Positions 34,006 to 43,400 are shown, numbered from the stretch's first letter. The stretch is DNA of 64,000 bases from Aquipseudomonas alcaligenes NBRC 14159 (GCF_000467105.1 NZ_BATI01000009.1:124001-188000), one strand, 5' to 3'. The notes: generated from the sequence alone by a model not told the origin. A program made the numbers and translations.

Positions 34006-34638
34006 ATGAGCGAAGAAAACGCCCCGAACGACACGAACGAACCGGATCTGCCGGCCATCGATTTCCAGTCGCCGGGGCGTTTTGCCGTGCACAATCCGCC
34101 GAACCCGCCCAGCCTCTCTACCGAGCCGCGTGAACCGGCGCCCTTCTTGCTCGGCAGCCACGTCGAGCTGCAACGTTTCAACCGCCCGGAGCAGGCCCAG
34201 GCGCATGCTCTGGCCCTGCTGCAACAGGCACGTTTCAACCTAAGCCTCTACAGCCCCGACCTGGAAGCCTGGCTCTACAGCCACAGCAGCGTGCAGGACG
34301 CCTGCACCCAGTTTCTCCTGGCCAGCCCGAAGAACCGCCTGCGCATTCTCGTGCGCGATGTCGGCCGGCCGGTCAGGCAGGGGCATCGCCTGCTCAACCT
34401 GGCCAAGCGCATCACCAGCAACCTGCACATTCGCCGGGTCAATCCCGACCAGCCCTGCGACGAGAGCGCCTACCTGTTGGCCGATGATCGCGGCCTGCTG
34501 CTGCGCGAGCAGCCCGAGCAATACGCCGGCTACGCCCTCTACAACGACCCCGGCCGCGTCCGCCAGCGCCAGGCGCAATTTGACCAGGCCTGGGACATCA
34601 GCCTTTCCGACCCCGACCTGCGGAGCTTCCTGCTATGA
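34006..34638 (+). CDS. Phospholipase D-like fold protein of unknown function (DUF7931-type)
   Basis: A 210-residue protein. The first 45 residues are acidic, Pro/Asn-rich and probably disordered. The rest (RFNRPEQAQAHALALLQQARFNLSLYSPDLEAWLY; RLRILVRDVGRPVRQGHRLLNLAKR; LLADDRGLLLREQPEQYAGYALYN) has the strand-helix pattern of a PLD-like domain but no HKD catalytic motif, so it is likely non-catalytic. Homologues are sometimes found fused to or beside GNAT acetyltransferases, which fits the neighbour. The fold assignment is from memory and pattern only. Confidence 0.7.
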   Translation: MSEENAPNDTNEPDLPAIDFQSPGRFAVHNPPNPPSLSTEPREPAPFLLGSHVELQRFNRPEQAQAHALALLQQARFNLSLYSPDLEAWLYSHSSVQDACTQFLLASPKNRLRILVRDVGRPVRQGHRLLNLAKRITSNLHIRRVNPDQPCDESAYLLADDRGLLLREQPEQYAGYALYNDPGRVRQRQAQFDQAWDISLSDPDLRSFLL

Positions 34639-35444
34639 CCCTGCGCGCCTGCTTCCTCGCTCTGACGCTCGGCCTGAGCCTGCCGCTGCAGGCTGCCACC
34701 GAGCTGATCCAGCTCAACTATCGCACCGCCGAGGACGTGCTGCCGGTGGTGCAGGCGGCACTGGATGGCCAGGGCAAGGCCAGCCCCTATGGCAACCAGC
34801 TGGTCATCAATGCCACACCGGAGAAAATCCAGGAGGTGCGCGACCTCCTGCACCAGCTGGATACCGCACCGCGCCGCCTGCTGATCAGCGTCGACACCAG
34901 CGAGACCAGCTTCCAGGACCGCGACGGCTACCGCGTCGACGGCAGCGCCAGTGCCGGCGACGTCGAGGTGATCGCCGGGCGCGGCGAAGTACAGGGGCGC
35001 GACCAGGTGCGCATCATCCGCCGCTCCACCAGCAGCAACAGCGGCGGCACCCAGCAGGTGCAGGCCACCGAGGGCTACCCGGCACTGATCCAGGTCGGCC
35101 AGAGCGTGCCGCTCACTACCACCAGTGTCGGCCCCTATGGCCAGGTCTATCAGAACACCGAGTACCGCAACGTCAACCAGGGCTTCTACGTCACCGCTAA
35201 CGTCACCGGGGATAGGGTTCACGTCAGCATCAGCAGCAACAACGACCGCGTGAACCAGTACCAGCCCGGCGTGATCGACACCCAGAGCACCGATACGCGG
35301 GTCAGCGGTCGGCTCGGCGAGTGGATTCCCCTGGGCGGCATCAGCGGCGAGAACCGCAGCCAGGACTCGGCCTTTCTGCGCCAGCATTCCACCCGCGGCG
35401 CCAACGACATGAGCCTGCGCATCCGCGTCGAGGCGCTCGACTAA
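34635..35444 (+). CDS. Secreted mini-secretin-like protein
   Basis: A 269-residue predicted periplasmic protein. Signal peptide MTLRACFLALTLGLSLPLQA; then an N1/short secretin-type ring-building domain (ELIQLNYRTAEDVLPVVQAAL; NQLVINATPEKIQEVRDLLHQLD, about residues 22-85), a Ser/Gly-rich linker, and a strand-rich part. That last part mirrors the secretin beta domain: ALIQVGQSVPLTTT near 150, then GFYVTANVTGDRVHVSIS and VSGRLGEWIPLGGISG. No T2SS, T4P or other secretin-system gene is nearby. It overlaps the preceding gene by four bases. The function is not known. Confidence 0.75.
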   Translation: MTLRACFLALTLGLSLPLQAATELIQLNYRTAEDVLPVVQAALDGQGKASPYGNQLVINATPEKIQEVRDLLHQLDTAPRRLLISVDTSETSFQDRDGYRVDGSASAGDVEVIAGRGEVQGRDQVRIIRRSTSSNSGGTQQVQATEGYPALIQVGQSVPLTTTSVGPYGQVYQNTEYRNVNQGFYVTANVTGDRVHVSISSNNDRVNQYQPGVIDTQSTDTRVSGRLGEWIPLGGISGENRSQDSAFLRQHSTRGANDMSLRIRVEALD

Positions 35445-35461
35445 GGTCTAACCCTCATCCA

Positions 35462-35487
35462 TGTAGTTGCACAAAAAAAGCACTACA
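35462..35487. promoter_or_regulatory. Candidate operator at aceA (TGTAGT-N14-ACTACA)
   Basis: A perfect 6-bp inverted repeat with a 14-bp A-rich spacer, ending 6 bp before the predicted -35. It uses the same half-sites as the two icd repeats but a wider spacing. Regulation of aceA by the KDPG-responsive RpiR-type regulator RccR is established in pseudomonads; assigning this site to RccR is inference. Confidence 0.6.
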
Positions 35488-35493
35488 AAACGA

Positions 35494-35523
35494 TTGACGA
35501 ACGCCCGTTTGAAAGCGCATGAT
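35494..35523 (+). promoter_or_regulatory. Putative aceA promoter
   Basis: TTGACG (5/6), an 18-bp spacer and CATGAT (4/6), directly beside the inverted repeat at 35462-35487. Confidence 0.5.
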
Positions 35524-35919
35524 GGCGCCGCTCCCGCTAGCCAGGGGCTCTTCGCAGAGCCTCCAGATCGATCCCGTACCACCATTCGGGGCGGTCCGTG
35601 TTTTAACAGCCCACAAGGCGTTTTAACGAGGTTGCGACTGGAACGAAAGTTGTCCTGAGGGACGGGGAAGCCTAAGCGTTATCAGCCAGACCATTCGAGC
35701 AGAACCTGCATCGCCTAGTGGCATCCACGAGCCGCGCAGCCGCAGCAACTGTCTCACCGGGCTGTCTTGTTTCGTCCTCCCCCGCCTCTGCCGCGCTCTC
35801 GTCTCCGTCAAAATCTCGAAGTCTGCCCTGTGTCGCCCGCAACACTGCAAGCTTTTTTGCACGTTGGTTTTGGGTGGGAAGTCGGTGCTCAACCAAACTC
35901 ATACTTTGAAGGATTGACC

Positions 35920-37515
35920 ATGTCAGCTTATCAAAACGACATCAAAGCCGTTGCCGCTCTGAAAGAAGCCGCAGGCAGCAGCTGGAGCGCGATCAACCCT
36001 GAGTCCGTCGCTCGCATGCGCGCTCAGAACCGCTTCAAGACCGGTCTGGAAATCGCCCAGTACACCGCTGACATCATGCGCAAAGACATGGCCGAGTACG
36101 ACGCCGACTCGTCCAAGTACACCCAGTCCCTGGGTTGCTGGCACGGCTTCATCGGTCAGCAGAAGCTGATCGCCATCAAGAAGCACCTGGGCACCACCAA
36201 CAAGCGCTACCTGTACCTGTCCGGCTGGATGGTTGCTGCTCTGCGTTCCGACTTCGGCCCGCTGCCGGACCAGTCGATGCACGAGAAGACTGCCGTCTCC
36301 GACCTGATCGAAGAGCTGTACACCTTCCTGCGCCAGGCTGACAGCCGCGAACTGGACCTGCTGTTCACCGCCCTGGACGCCGCTCGCGAAGCTGGCGACA
36401 GCGCCAAGGCTGCCGAGATCCAGAAGCAGATCGACAACTACGAAACCCACATCGTCCCGATCATCGCCGACATCGACGCTGGTTTCGGTAACCCGGAAGC
36501 CACCTACCTGCTGGCCAAGCGCATGATCGAAGCAGGCGCTTGCTGCATCCAGATCGAAAACCAGGTTTCCGACGAGAAGCAGTGCGGCCACCAAGACGGC
36601 AAAGTGACCGTTCCGCACGCTGACTTCCTGGCCAAGATCGCTGCCGTTCGTTACGCCTTCCTGGAACTGGGCATCGACAACGGCGTGATCGTTGCTCGTA
36701 CCGACTCCCTGGGTGCCGGCCTGACCAAGCAGATCGCCGTGACCAAAGAGCCGGGCGACCTGGGCGACCTGTACAACTCCTTCCTGGATTGCGAAGAAGT
36801 TGCCGCCTCCGACCTGGGCAACGGTGACGTTGTGATCAACCGCGGTGGCAAACTGCTGCGTCCGAAGCGCCTGCCGTCCAACCTGTTCCAGTTCCGTGCT
36901 GGCACCGGCGAAGACCGTTGCGTACTGGACTGCATCACCTCGCTGCAGAACGGTGCTGACCTGCTGTGGATCGAAACCGAGAAGCCGCACGTTGGCCAGA
37001 TCAAGGGCATGGTTGACCGCATCCGCGAAGTCATTCCGAACGCCAAGCTGGTTTACAACAACAGCCCGTCCTTCAACTGGACCCTGAACTTCCGTCAGCA
37101 AGTGTTCGATGCATTCGTTGCCGAAGGCAAAGACGTTTCCGCCTACGACCGCGCCAAGCTGATGAGCGTCGAGTACGACGAGACCGAACTGGCTCAGGTT
37201 GCTGATGAGAAGATCCGTACCTTCCAGCGCGACGGTTCGGCTCACGCCGGCATCTTCCACCACCTGATCACCCTGCCGACCTACCACACCGCCGCTCTGT
37301 CGACCGACAACCTGGCCAAAGGCTACTTCGCCGACCAGGGCATGCTGGCCTACGTGAAAGGCGTTCAGCGTCAGGAACTGCGTCAGGGTATCGCCTGCGT
37401 CAAGCACCAGAACATGGCTGGTTCCGACATCGGCGACAACCACAAAGAGTACTTCGCTGGCGAAGCTGCTCTGAAGGCCAGCGGTAAAGACAACACCATG
37501 AACCAGTTCCACTAA
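35920..37515 (+). CDS. aceA: Isocitrate lyase
   Basis: First enzyme of the glyoxylate shunt: isocitrate to glyoxylate and succinate, needed on acetate and fatty acids. It has 531 residues, the longer Pseudomonas-type subfamily rather than the ~434-residue E. coli form. The active-site loop reads KQCGH around Cys222 (DEKQCGHQDGK) instead of the classical KKCGH. Metal/substrate segments IADIDAGFGNPEATY and LVYNNSPSFNW are intact. Codons look highly biased (GCT, GTT and AAC choices differ from neighbours), suggesting high expression. It has a long regulatory leader, and a terminator lies about 40 bp after the stop. Confidence 0.98.
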   Translation: MSAYQNDIKAVAALKEAAGSSWSAINPESVARMRAQNRFKTGLEIAQYTADIMRKDMAEYDADSSKYTQSLGCWHGFIGQQKLIAIKKHLGTTNKRYLYLSGWMVAALRSDFGPLPDQSMHEKTAVSDLIEELYTFLRQADSRELDLLFTALDAAREAGDSAKAAEIQKQIDNYETHIVPIIADIDAGFGNPEATYLLAKRMIEAGACCIQIENQVSDEKQCGHQDGKVTVPHADFLAKIAAVRYAFLELGIDNGVIVARTDSLGAGLTKQIAVTKEPGDLGDLYNSFLDCEEVAASDLGNGDVVINRGGKLLRPKRLPSNLFQFRAGTGEDRCVLDCITSLQNGADLLWIETEKPHVGQIKGMVDRIREVIPNAKLVYNNSPSFNWTLNFRQQVFDAFVAEGKDVSAYDRAKLMSVEYDETELAQVADEKIRTFQRDGSAHAGIFHHLITLPTYHTAALSTDNLAKGYFADQGMLAYVKGVQRQELRQGIACVKHQNMAGSDIGDNHKEYFAGEAALKASGKDNTMNQFH

Positions 37516-37555
37516 TAGGAACCGGCTCTGCGGTTCGCCGCAGGTGTTATCAGGG

Positions 37556-37583
37556 GAAGCCCCGGCAGCAATGCCGGGGCTTC
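37556..37583 (+). terminator. Terminator after aceA
   Basis: A 12-bp stem (GAAGCCCCGGCA / TGCCGGGGCTTC) with a 4-nt loop and a short T-rich tail. A smaller CTGCGG-TTCG-CCGCAG hairpin precedes it at 37528-37543. Confidence 0.85.
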
Positions 37584-37657
37584 TTCATTTCCGCCCCTTG
37601 CGTGAAGACAGGCAACCGGCCTTAACTGGGCAACACCCAGCCACCACGATCGCCGCC

Positions 37658-38272
37658 ATGCCCAGACTGCCGCTAGCCGGCCTGCTCATTGCCCTCGCCT
37701 GCAGCGCCACGGCCAACGACCTGCAGCAGGTGCTTCCCGCCAACACCGCTGCCGATATTCGCCAGCAATTGCAGGGTAATCGACACGCCCATTTCGCCGT
37801 GGTGGACTACGCACGGCACTCCAGCCAGCCACGCCTGATGCTCTTCGAGCGCAACAGCCTGGGCCTACTCGCCAGCTACAGGGTTGCCCACGGCCAGGGC
37901 TCGGACCCCGACCATGATGGTTTTACCGACCACTATTCCGACGCACCGGGCAGCCATGCCAGCTCACTCGGCACGCTGCGCACCGACCAGGTCTACCAAA
38001 GCAACGCGCCGGGACACGGCCTTTCCATGCGCCTGATCGGCCTGAGCCCCGGCAATGCCAATGCCGAGCGCCGCGCCATCGTGCTGCATGCCAAGAGCTA
38101 CATGGAGGACGACTTCATCCGCCGCCACGGCGTGGCCGGCCGCAGCCATGGTTGCCTGGTACTGGCCGGTACCGACCGGGACAAGGCCATAGCGCTTCTG
38201 CGCGGCGGCGCACTGATTTTCGTCATCGACTCGCGACTCAGTGCGCACCACTATCTCGCCCGAAATCGATAG
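37658..38272 (+). CDS. Secreted L,D-transpeptidase-fold (YkuD-like) protein
   Basis: A 204-residue predicted periplasmic protein. Signal peptide LPLAGLLIALACSATA, cleaved before NDLQQ. The catalytic-domain pattern has His in AIVLHAKSYMED and the nucleophile motif S163-H164-G165-C166 (GRSHGCLVLAG), as in the murein L,D-transpeptidase catalytic-domain family (YkuD_2). It probably acts on peptidoglycan cross-links. Two starts are possible: ATG at 37658 directly before the signal peptide is chosen over an earlier in-frame start at 37544 that would lie inside the aceA terminator. It has no obvious operon partner. Confidence 0.85.
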   Translation: MPRLPLAGLLIALACSATANDLQQVLPANTAADIRQQLQGNRHAHFAVVDYARHSSQPRLMLFERNSLGLLASYRVAHGQGSDPDHDGFTDHYSDAPGSHASSLGTLRTDQVYQSNAPGHGLSMRLIGLSPGNANAERRAIVLHAKSYMEDDFIRRHGVAGRSHGCLVLAGTDRDKAIALLRGGALIFVIDSRLSAHHYLARNR

Positions 38273-38596
38273 AACTTGCTCCGTAATTAAGGACGCTCGG
38301 TAAAACACTGCGCTCCGCCCACGCATCAATAAGGCTGGGGCTGTAAACAATTACCGACAGAACCTTGCAGAAAAGCGTCATGCACGACTAATACCAAAGC
38401 AGTAATTACGCCTGCAGCCCACACCAGCCGGCCCATTGCGGCCGTCTACAGCCTTGGAGCGTTCATTTTTTTATTCGGAAAAATTTACTTAGCGCGCCAA
38501 GCAGGCATAAAATTGCCGCCACTACTTTGCAGGGCAATCCCATGAGGTTGCTCTACCATTATTAAAAAGCCGCCCCTTTACCCAAGGAGCTCCGGC
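38273..38596. other. Upstream region of the nuo operon
   Basis: 324 bp, AT-richer than its surroundings, with no gene. It contains nested inverted repeats GGGCTG (38338) - AATTAC (38349) ... GTAATT (38402) - CAGCCC (38415); a T-rich tract (38466-38474); the predicted nuoA promoter (38484-38513); and an ATTGCC...GGCAAT repeat in the leader (about 38512-38538). I see no ANR/FNR-type TTGAT-N4-ATCAA box. Confidence 0.6.
38484..38513 (+). promoter_or_regulatory. Putative sigma-70 promoter of nuoA-N
   Basis: TTTACT (38484-38489), an 18-bp spacer and TAAAAT (38508-38513); 4/6 and 5/6 matches. It is about 84 bp before the nuoA ATG, with RBS CAAGGAG. Confidence 0.5.
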
Positions 38597-39010
38597 ATGC
38601 CTGATGCGGTAACGACCATGTCCCACAACTGGGCCTTCGCTGTATTCCTGCTCGGAGTCTTCGGGCTCATCGCTTTCATGCTCGGCCTGTCCAGCCTGCT
38701 GGGGAGCAAGGCCTGGGGGCGCAGCAAGAATGATCCCTTCGAATCGGGCATGCTTCCGGTTGGCAGTGCCCGCCTGCGTCTCTCGGCAAAGTTCTATCTG
38801 GTCGCGATGCTGTTCGTGATCTTCGACGTTGAAGCCCTCTTCCTCTTCGCTTGGGCAGTCTCGGTACGCGAAAGCGGCTGGGCCGGCCTGATCGAAGCTA
38901 CAGTTTTCATAGCAATTCTGTTGGCTGGTCTTGTCTATCTTTGGCGTATCGGTGCGCTCGACTGGGCACCCGAAGGCCGTCGTAATCGGCAGGCGAAGCT
39001 GAAACAATGA
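38597..39010 (+). CDS. nuoA: NADH-quinone oxidoreductase subunit A
   Basis: Membrane subunit of complex I, 137 residues, three TM helices. Conserved loop [45 protein letters not shown] between TM1 and TM2 lies near the quinone site. First gene of the 13-gene operon. Confidence 0.97.
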   Translation: MPDAVTTMSHNWAFAVFLLGVFGLIAFMLGLSSLLGSKAWGRSKNDPFESGMLPVGSARLRLSAKFYLVAMLFVIFDVEALFLFAWAVSVRESGWAGLIEATVFIAILLAGLVYLWRIGALDWAPEGRRNRQAKLKQ

Positions 39011-39020
39011 GGCTTTGGCG

Positions 39021-39698
39021 ATGCAATACAAACTTACTCGGATCGATCCGGATGCGCCTAACGAGCAGTATCCGATCGGCCAGCGGGAGACCGTAGCCGA
39101 TCCACTGCTTGAGGATGAGGTCCACAAGAACATCTTCATGGGCAAGCTTGAAGATGTGCTCAACGGTGCGGTGAACTGGGGTCGCAAGAACTCCCTGTGG
39201 CCGTACAACTTCGGCCTGTCCTGCTGCTACGTGGAAATGACCACCGCCTTCACGGCGCCGCACGACATCGCGCGTTTCGGCGCTGAAGTCATTCGTGCGT
39301 CACCGCGCCAGGCCGACTTCATGGTCATCGCCGGCACCTGCTTCATCAAGATGGCGCCGGTCATTCAGCGCCTGTACGAGCAGATGCTGGAACCCAAGTG
39401 GGTCATCTCCATGGGTTCGTGCGCCAACTCCGGCGGCATGTATGACATCTACTCTGTGGTGCAGGGGGTCGACAAGTTCCTCCCCGTGGACGTCTACATC
39501 CCTGGCTGCCCGCCCCGTCCGGAGGCATTCCTGCAAGGCCTGATGCTGCTGCAGGAGTCCATCGGTCAGGAGCGTCGCCCGTTGTCCTGGGTCGTCGGCG
39601 ATCAAGGCATCTACCGTGCCGACATGCCGTCGCAGAAGGAGCAGCGCCGCGAACAGCGCATCGCTGTAACCAACCTGCGCAGCCCCGACGAAGTGTGA
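39021..39698 (+). CDS. nuoB: NADH-quinone oxidoreductase subunit B
   Basis: Carries the terminal [4Fe-4S] cluster N2 that reduces quinone. It has 225 residues; ligands C68, C69, C134 and C163 ([24 protein letters not shown]). ATG at 39021 ([15 protein letters not shown]) is preferred over a TTG two codons earlier. Confidence 0.97.
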   Translation: MQYKLTRIDPDAPNEQYPIGQRETVADPLLEDEVHKNIFMGKLEDVLNGAVNWGRKNSLWPYNFGLSCCYVEMTTAFTAPHDIARFGAEVIRASPRQADFMVIAGTCFIKMAPVIQRLYEQMLEPKWVISMGSCANSGGMYDIYSVVQGVDKFLPVDVYIPGCPPRPEAFLQGLMLLQESIGQERRPLSWVVGDQGIYRADMPSQKEQRREQRIAVTNLRSPDEV

Positions 39699-39754
39699 GC
39701 CGGCTCCCCGAGCCCGCTCACTGACGCCGTACACCGCCGATAGCGACCGAGACC

Positions 39755-41536
39755 ATGACTGCAGACAGCATTCTGTCCGTTCCACCGTACAAGGCCGATG
39801 ACCAGGATGTGGTCGTCGAGCTGAACTCCCGTTTCGGTGCCGAGACCTTCACCGTCCAGAGCACCCGCACCGGCATGCCGGTGCTGTGGGTCGCCCGTGA
39901 TCGCCTGATCAACGTGCTGACCTTCCTGCGCAACCTGCCGCGCCCCTACGTCATGCTGTACGACCTGCATGGCGTCGACGAGCGCCTGCGCACCCAGCGC
40001 CGCGGCCTGCCGGGCGCCGACTTCACGGTGTTCTACCACCTGATGTCGATCGAGCGTAACAGCGACATCATGATCAAGGTCGCCCTCAAGGAAGGTGATC
40101 TCAACGTCCCCACCGTCACCGGTATCTGGCCCAACGCCAACTGGTACGAGCGTGAGGTCTGGGACCTGTACGGCATCACCTTCCAGGGCCACCCGCACCT
40201 GACCCGCATCATGATGCCGCCGACCTGGGAAGGTCACCCGCTGCGCAAGGACTACCCGGCGCGCGCCACCGAATTCGATCCGTTCAGCCTGACCCTGGCC
40301 AAGCAGCAGCTGGAAGAAGAAGCTGCGCGCTTCAAGCCGGAAGACTGGGGCATGAAGCGCCAGGGCGAGCACGAGGACTACATGTTCCTCAACCTCGGCC
40401 CGAACCACCCGTCCGCGCACGGTGCGTTCCGCATCATCCTGCAGCTGGACGGTGAGGAGATCATCGACTGCGTCCCGGACATCGGCTACCACCACCGTGG
40501 CGCCGAGAAGATGGCCGAGCGCCAGTCCTGGCACAGCTTCATCCCCTACACCGACCGTATCGACTACCTCGGCGGGGTGATGAACAACCTGCCCTACGTT
40601 CTGTCGGTCGAGAAGCTGGCCGGGATCAAGGTGCCGGACCGCGTCGACTTCATCCGCGTGATGCTCGCCGAGTTCTTCCGCATCACCAGCCACCTGCTGT
40701 TCCTGGGTACCTATATCCAGGACGTCGGCGCCATGACCCCGGTGTTCTTCACCTTCACCGACCGTCAGCGCGCCTACAAGGTGATCGAGGCCATCACCGG
40801 CTTCCGCCTGCACCCGGCCTGGTATCGTATCGGCGGCGTCGCCCACGACCTGCCGCGCGGCTGGGACAAGCTGGTCAAGGAATTCGTCGACTGGCTGCCC
40901 AAGCGCCTCGACGAGTACACCAAGGCCGCGCTGAAGAACAGCATCCTCATCGGTCGTACCAAGGGCGTGGCCCAGTACAACACCAAGGAAGCGCTGGAAT
41001 GGGGCGTCACCGGCGCCGGCCTGCGCTCCACCGGCCTGGACTTCGACCTGCGCAAGGCGCGTCCGTACTCCGGCTACGAGCACTTCGACTTCGAAGTGCC
41101 GCTGGCCCACAACGGCGACGCCTATGACCGCTGCATGGTTCGCGTCGAGGAGATGCGCCAGAGCATCCGCATCATCGACCAGTGCCTGCGCAACATGCCG
41201 GAAGGCCCGTACAAGGCGGACCACCCGCTGACCACGCCGCCGCCGAAAGAGCGCACCCTGCAGCACATCGAGACCCTGATCACCCACTTCCTGCAAGTTT
41301 CCTGGGGCCCGGTCATGCCGGCCAACGAAAGCTTCCAGATGATCGAGGCGACCAAGGGTATCAACAGCTACTACCTGACCAGCGACGGCAGCACCATGAG
41401 CTACCGCACGCGTATCCGTACGCCCAGCTTCGCCCACCTGCAGCAGATCCCCTCGGTGATCCGCGGCAGCATGATCGCGGACCTGATCGCCTACCTGGGT
41501 AGCATCGATTTCGTTATGGCCGACGTGGACCGCTAA
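39755..41536 (+). CDS. nuoC: NADH-quinone oxidoreductase fused subunit C/D
   Basis: A 593-residue natural fusion of NuoC (about residues 1-190, peripheral arm) and NuoD (about 205-593, quinone-site subunit related to NiFe hydrogenase large chain), as in E. coli and other gammaproteobacteria; also called nuoCD. The NuoC part ends in [29 protein letters not shown]. The NuoD part shows [26 protein letters not shown] and a C-terminal [11 protein letters not shown] 56-bp gap separates it from nuoB. Confidence 0.97.
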   Translation: MTADSILSVPPYKADDQDVVVELNSRFGAETFTVQSTRTGMPVLWVARDRLINVLTFLRNLPRPYVMLYDLHGVDERLRTQRRGLPGADFTVFYHLMSIERNSDIMIKVALKEGDLNVPTVTGIWPNANWYEREVWDLYGITFQGHPHLTRIMMPPTWEGHPLRKDYPARATEFDPFSLTLAKQQLEEEAARFKPEDWGMKRQGEHEDYMFLNLGPNHPSAHGAFRIILQLDGEEIIDCVPDIGYHHRGAEKMAERQSWHSFIPYTDRIDYLGGVMNNLPYVLSVEKLAGIKVPDRVDFIRVMLAEFFRITSHLLFLGTYIQDVGAMTPVFFTFTDRQRAYKVIEAITGFRLHPAWYRIGGVAHDLPRGWDKLVKEFVDWLPKRLDEYTKAALKNSILIGRTKGVAQYNTKEALEWGVTGAGLRSTGLDFDLRKARPYSGYEHFDFEVPLAHNGDAYDRCMVRVEEMRQSIRIIDQCLRNMPEGPYKADHPLTTPPPKERTLQHIETLITHFLQVSWGPVMPANESFQMIEATKGINSYYLTSDGSTMSYRTRIRTPSFAHLQQIPSVIRGSMIADLIAYLGSIDFVMADVDR

Positions 41537-41540
41537 TCAC

Positions 41541-42041
41541 ATGAGCCAAACTGACCTGATCCAAACCGACCGCTTCGAACTCAGCCAGGCCGAGTACGAC
41601 GCCATCGAACACGAAATGCACCACTACGAGGACCCGCGCGCGGCGTCCATCGAAGCCCTGAAGATCGTGCAGAAGCAGCGTGGCTGGGTGCCGGACGGCG
41701 CCATCTACGCCATCGCCGACATCCTCGGCATCCCGGCCAGCGACGTCGAGGGCGTGGCTACCTTCTACAGCCAGATCTTCCGCGTGCCAGTCGGCCGCCA
41801 CGTGATCCGTGTGTGCGACAGCATGACCTGCTTCATCGGCGGCCACGAGAACCTGCTTGGCAGCCTCAAGGACAAACTCGGCATCGCCCCCGGCCAGACC
41901 ACCGCCGACGGTCGCTTCACCCTGCTGCCGGTGTGCTGCCTGGGTAACTGCGACAAGGCCCCGGCGGTGATGATCGACGACGACACCTACGGCAACCTCG
42001 ATGCCGCAGGCATCGCCCAGCTGCTGGAGTCCTACGCATGA
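41541..42041 (+). CDS. nuoE: NADH-quinone oxidoreductase subunit E
   Basis: A 166-residue thioredoxin-like subunit carrying [2Fe-2S] cluster N1a; ligands C92, C97 ([11 protein letters not shown]), C133 and C137 ([10 protein letters not shown]). It starts 4 bp after nuoC/D and overlaps nuoF by four bases. Confidence 0.97.
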   Translation: MSQTDLIQTDRFELSQAEYDAIEHEMHHYEDPRAASIEALKIVQKQRGWVPDGAIYAIADILGIPASDVEGVATFYSQIFRVPVGRHVIRVCDSMTCFIGGHENLLGSLKDKLGIAPGQTTADGRFTLLPVCCLGNCDKAPAVMIDDDTYGNLDAAGIAQLLESYA

Positions 42042-43390
42042 TGAAGACTCTTACCTCCATCGGCCCGATCAACAGCATCGCCCGCAGCGAAGAGACCCAT
42101 CCGCTGACCTGGCGCCTGCGTGACGACGCCCAGCCGGTATGGCTGGAGGAATACCAGGCGAAGAACGGCTACGCCGCCGCGCGCAAGGCTCTGAGCGAAA
42201 TGGCTCAGGCCGACATCGTGCAGACGGTCAAGGACTCCGGCCTCAAGGGCCGCGGCGGTGCGGGCTTCCCCACCGGCGTGAAGTGGGGCCTGATGCCGGC
42301 CGACGAATCCATGAACATCCGCTACCTGCTGTGCAACGCGGACGAAATGGAGCCGAACACCTGGAAGGACCGCCTGCTCATGGAGCAGCTGCCGCACCTG
42401 CTGGTGGAAGGCATGCTGATCTCCGCACGCGCGCTGAAGGCCTACCGCGGCTACATCTTCCTGCGCGGCGAATACGTCGACGCGGCCGCCAACCTCAATC
42501 GCGCCATCGATGAAGCCAAGGCCGCCGGCCTGCTGGGCAAGAACATCCTCGGCAGCGGCTTCGACTTCGAGCTTTTCGTGCATACCGGCGCCGGTCGCTA
42601 CATCTGCGGTGAAGAAACCGCGCTGATCAACTCCCTCGAAGGCCGTCGCGCCAACCCGCGCTCCAAGCCGCCCTTCCCCGCCGCCGTCGGCGTGTGGGGC
42701 AAGCCGACCTGTGTGAACAACGTCGAGACCCTGTGCAACGTGCCGGCGATCGTTGCCAACGGCGTCGACTGGTACAAGACTCTGGCCCGCCCGGGCAGCG
42801 AAGACATGGGCACCAAGCTGATGGGCTTCTCCGGCAAGGTGAAGAACCCCGGCCTGTGGGAACTGCCATTCGGCATCCCGGCCCGCGAGCTGTTCGAGGA
42901 CTACGCCGGCGGCATGCGTGACGGCTACAAGCTGAAATGCTGGCAGCCCGGCGGCGCCGGTACCGGCTTCCTGCTGCCCGAGCACCTCGATGCGGCGATG
43001 TTCGCCGGCGGTATCGCCAAGGTCGGCACCCGTATGGGCACCGGCCTGGCCCTGGCCGTGGACGACTCGGTCAACATGGTCTCGCTGCTGCGCAACATGG
43101 AAGAGTTCTTCGCCCGCGAATCCTGCGGCTGGTGCACCCCGTGCCGCGACGGCCTGCCGTGGAGCGTGAAGATTCTCCGCGCCCTGGAACGCAAGCAAGG
43201 CACCCAGCAGGACATCGATACCCTACTCGGCCTGGTCAACTTCCTCGGCCCCGGCAAGACCTTCTGCGCCCATGCACCGGGCGCCGTCGAACCGCTGGGT
43301 AGTGCGATCAAGTATTTCCGTCCGGAGTTCGAGGCTGGCGTGGCCAGCTCGGGCGCACCGGCTGCCGCGGCGCAATTCGCCCCGGCCTGA
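42038..43390 (+). CDS. nuoF: NADH-quinone oxidoreductase subunit F
   Basis: NADH-binding, FMN-containing subunit with [4Fe-4S] cluster N3; 450 residues. The NADH/FMN loop is [13 protein letters not shown], the flavin region [19 protein letters not shown], and the N3 ligands [12 protein letters not shown] plus a later Cys in [10 protein letters not shown]. Two adjacent ATGs (42038 and 42041). The gap to nuoG (86 bp) holds two hairpins. Confidence 0.97.
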   Translation: MMKTLTSIGPINSIARSEETHPLTWRLRDDAQPVWLEEYQAKNGYAAARKALSEMAQADIVQTVKDSGLKGRGGAGFPTGVKWGLMPADESMNIRYLLCNADEMEPNTWKDRLLMEQLPHLLVEGMLISARALKAYRGYIFLRGEYVDAAANLNRAIDEAKAAGLLGKNILGSGFDFELFVHTGAGRYICGEETALINSLEGRRANPRSKPPFPAAVGVWGKPTCVNNVETLCNVPAIVANGVDWYKTLARPGSEDMGTKLMGFSGKVKNPGLWELPFGIPARELFEDYAGGMRDGYKLKCWQPGGAGTGFLLPEHLDAAMFAGGIAKVGTRMGTGLALAVDDSVNMVSLLRNMEEFFARESCGWCTPCRDGLPWSVKILRALERKQGTQQDIDTLLGLVNFLGPGKTFCAHAPGAVEPLGSAIKYFRPEFEAGVASSGAPAAAAQFAPA

Positions 43391-43400
43391 AGCATTGGCG

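Larger units (their letters stand above)
35445..35919. other. Long aceA upstream region
   Basis: 475 bp with no gene I can support. In order: TGTAGT-N14-ACTACA repeat (35462-35487); a promoter-like TTGACG-N18-CATGAT (35494-35523); a hairpin GGCTCT-TCGC-AGAGCC (35546-35561); two GTTTTAAC direct repeats exactly 20 bp apart (35600-35607 and 35620-35627); a pyrimidine-rich stretch (about 35770-35815); and the aceA ribosome site AAGGA. If the promoter is right the aceA leader is close to 390 nt, unusually long. Confidence 0.65.

Noticed and set aside
35467..35658. 63-codon frame in the aceA leader as a possible leader peptide
   Set aside because: It starts within the inverted repeat without a ribosome site, composition is unremarkable, and it overlaps the predicted promoter.
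37544..37657. N-terminal extension of the L,D-transpeptidase-like protein
   Set aside because: It would run through the aceA terminator, and the signal peptide begins naturally at the ATG at 37658.
38273..38596. ANR/FNR box controlling nuo
   Set aside because: No TTGAT-N4-ATCAA or close variant seen in the upstream region.
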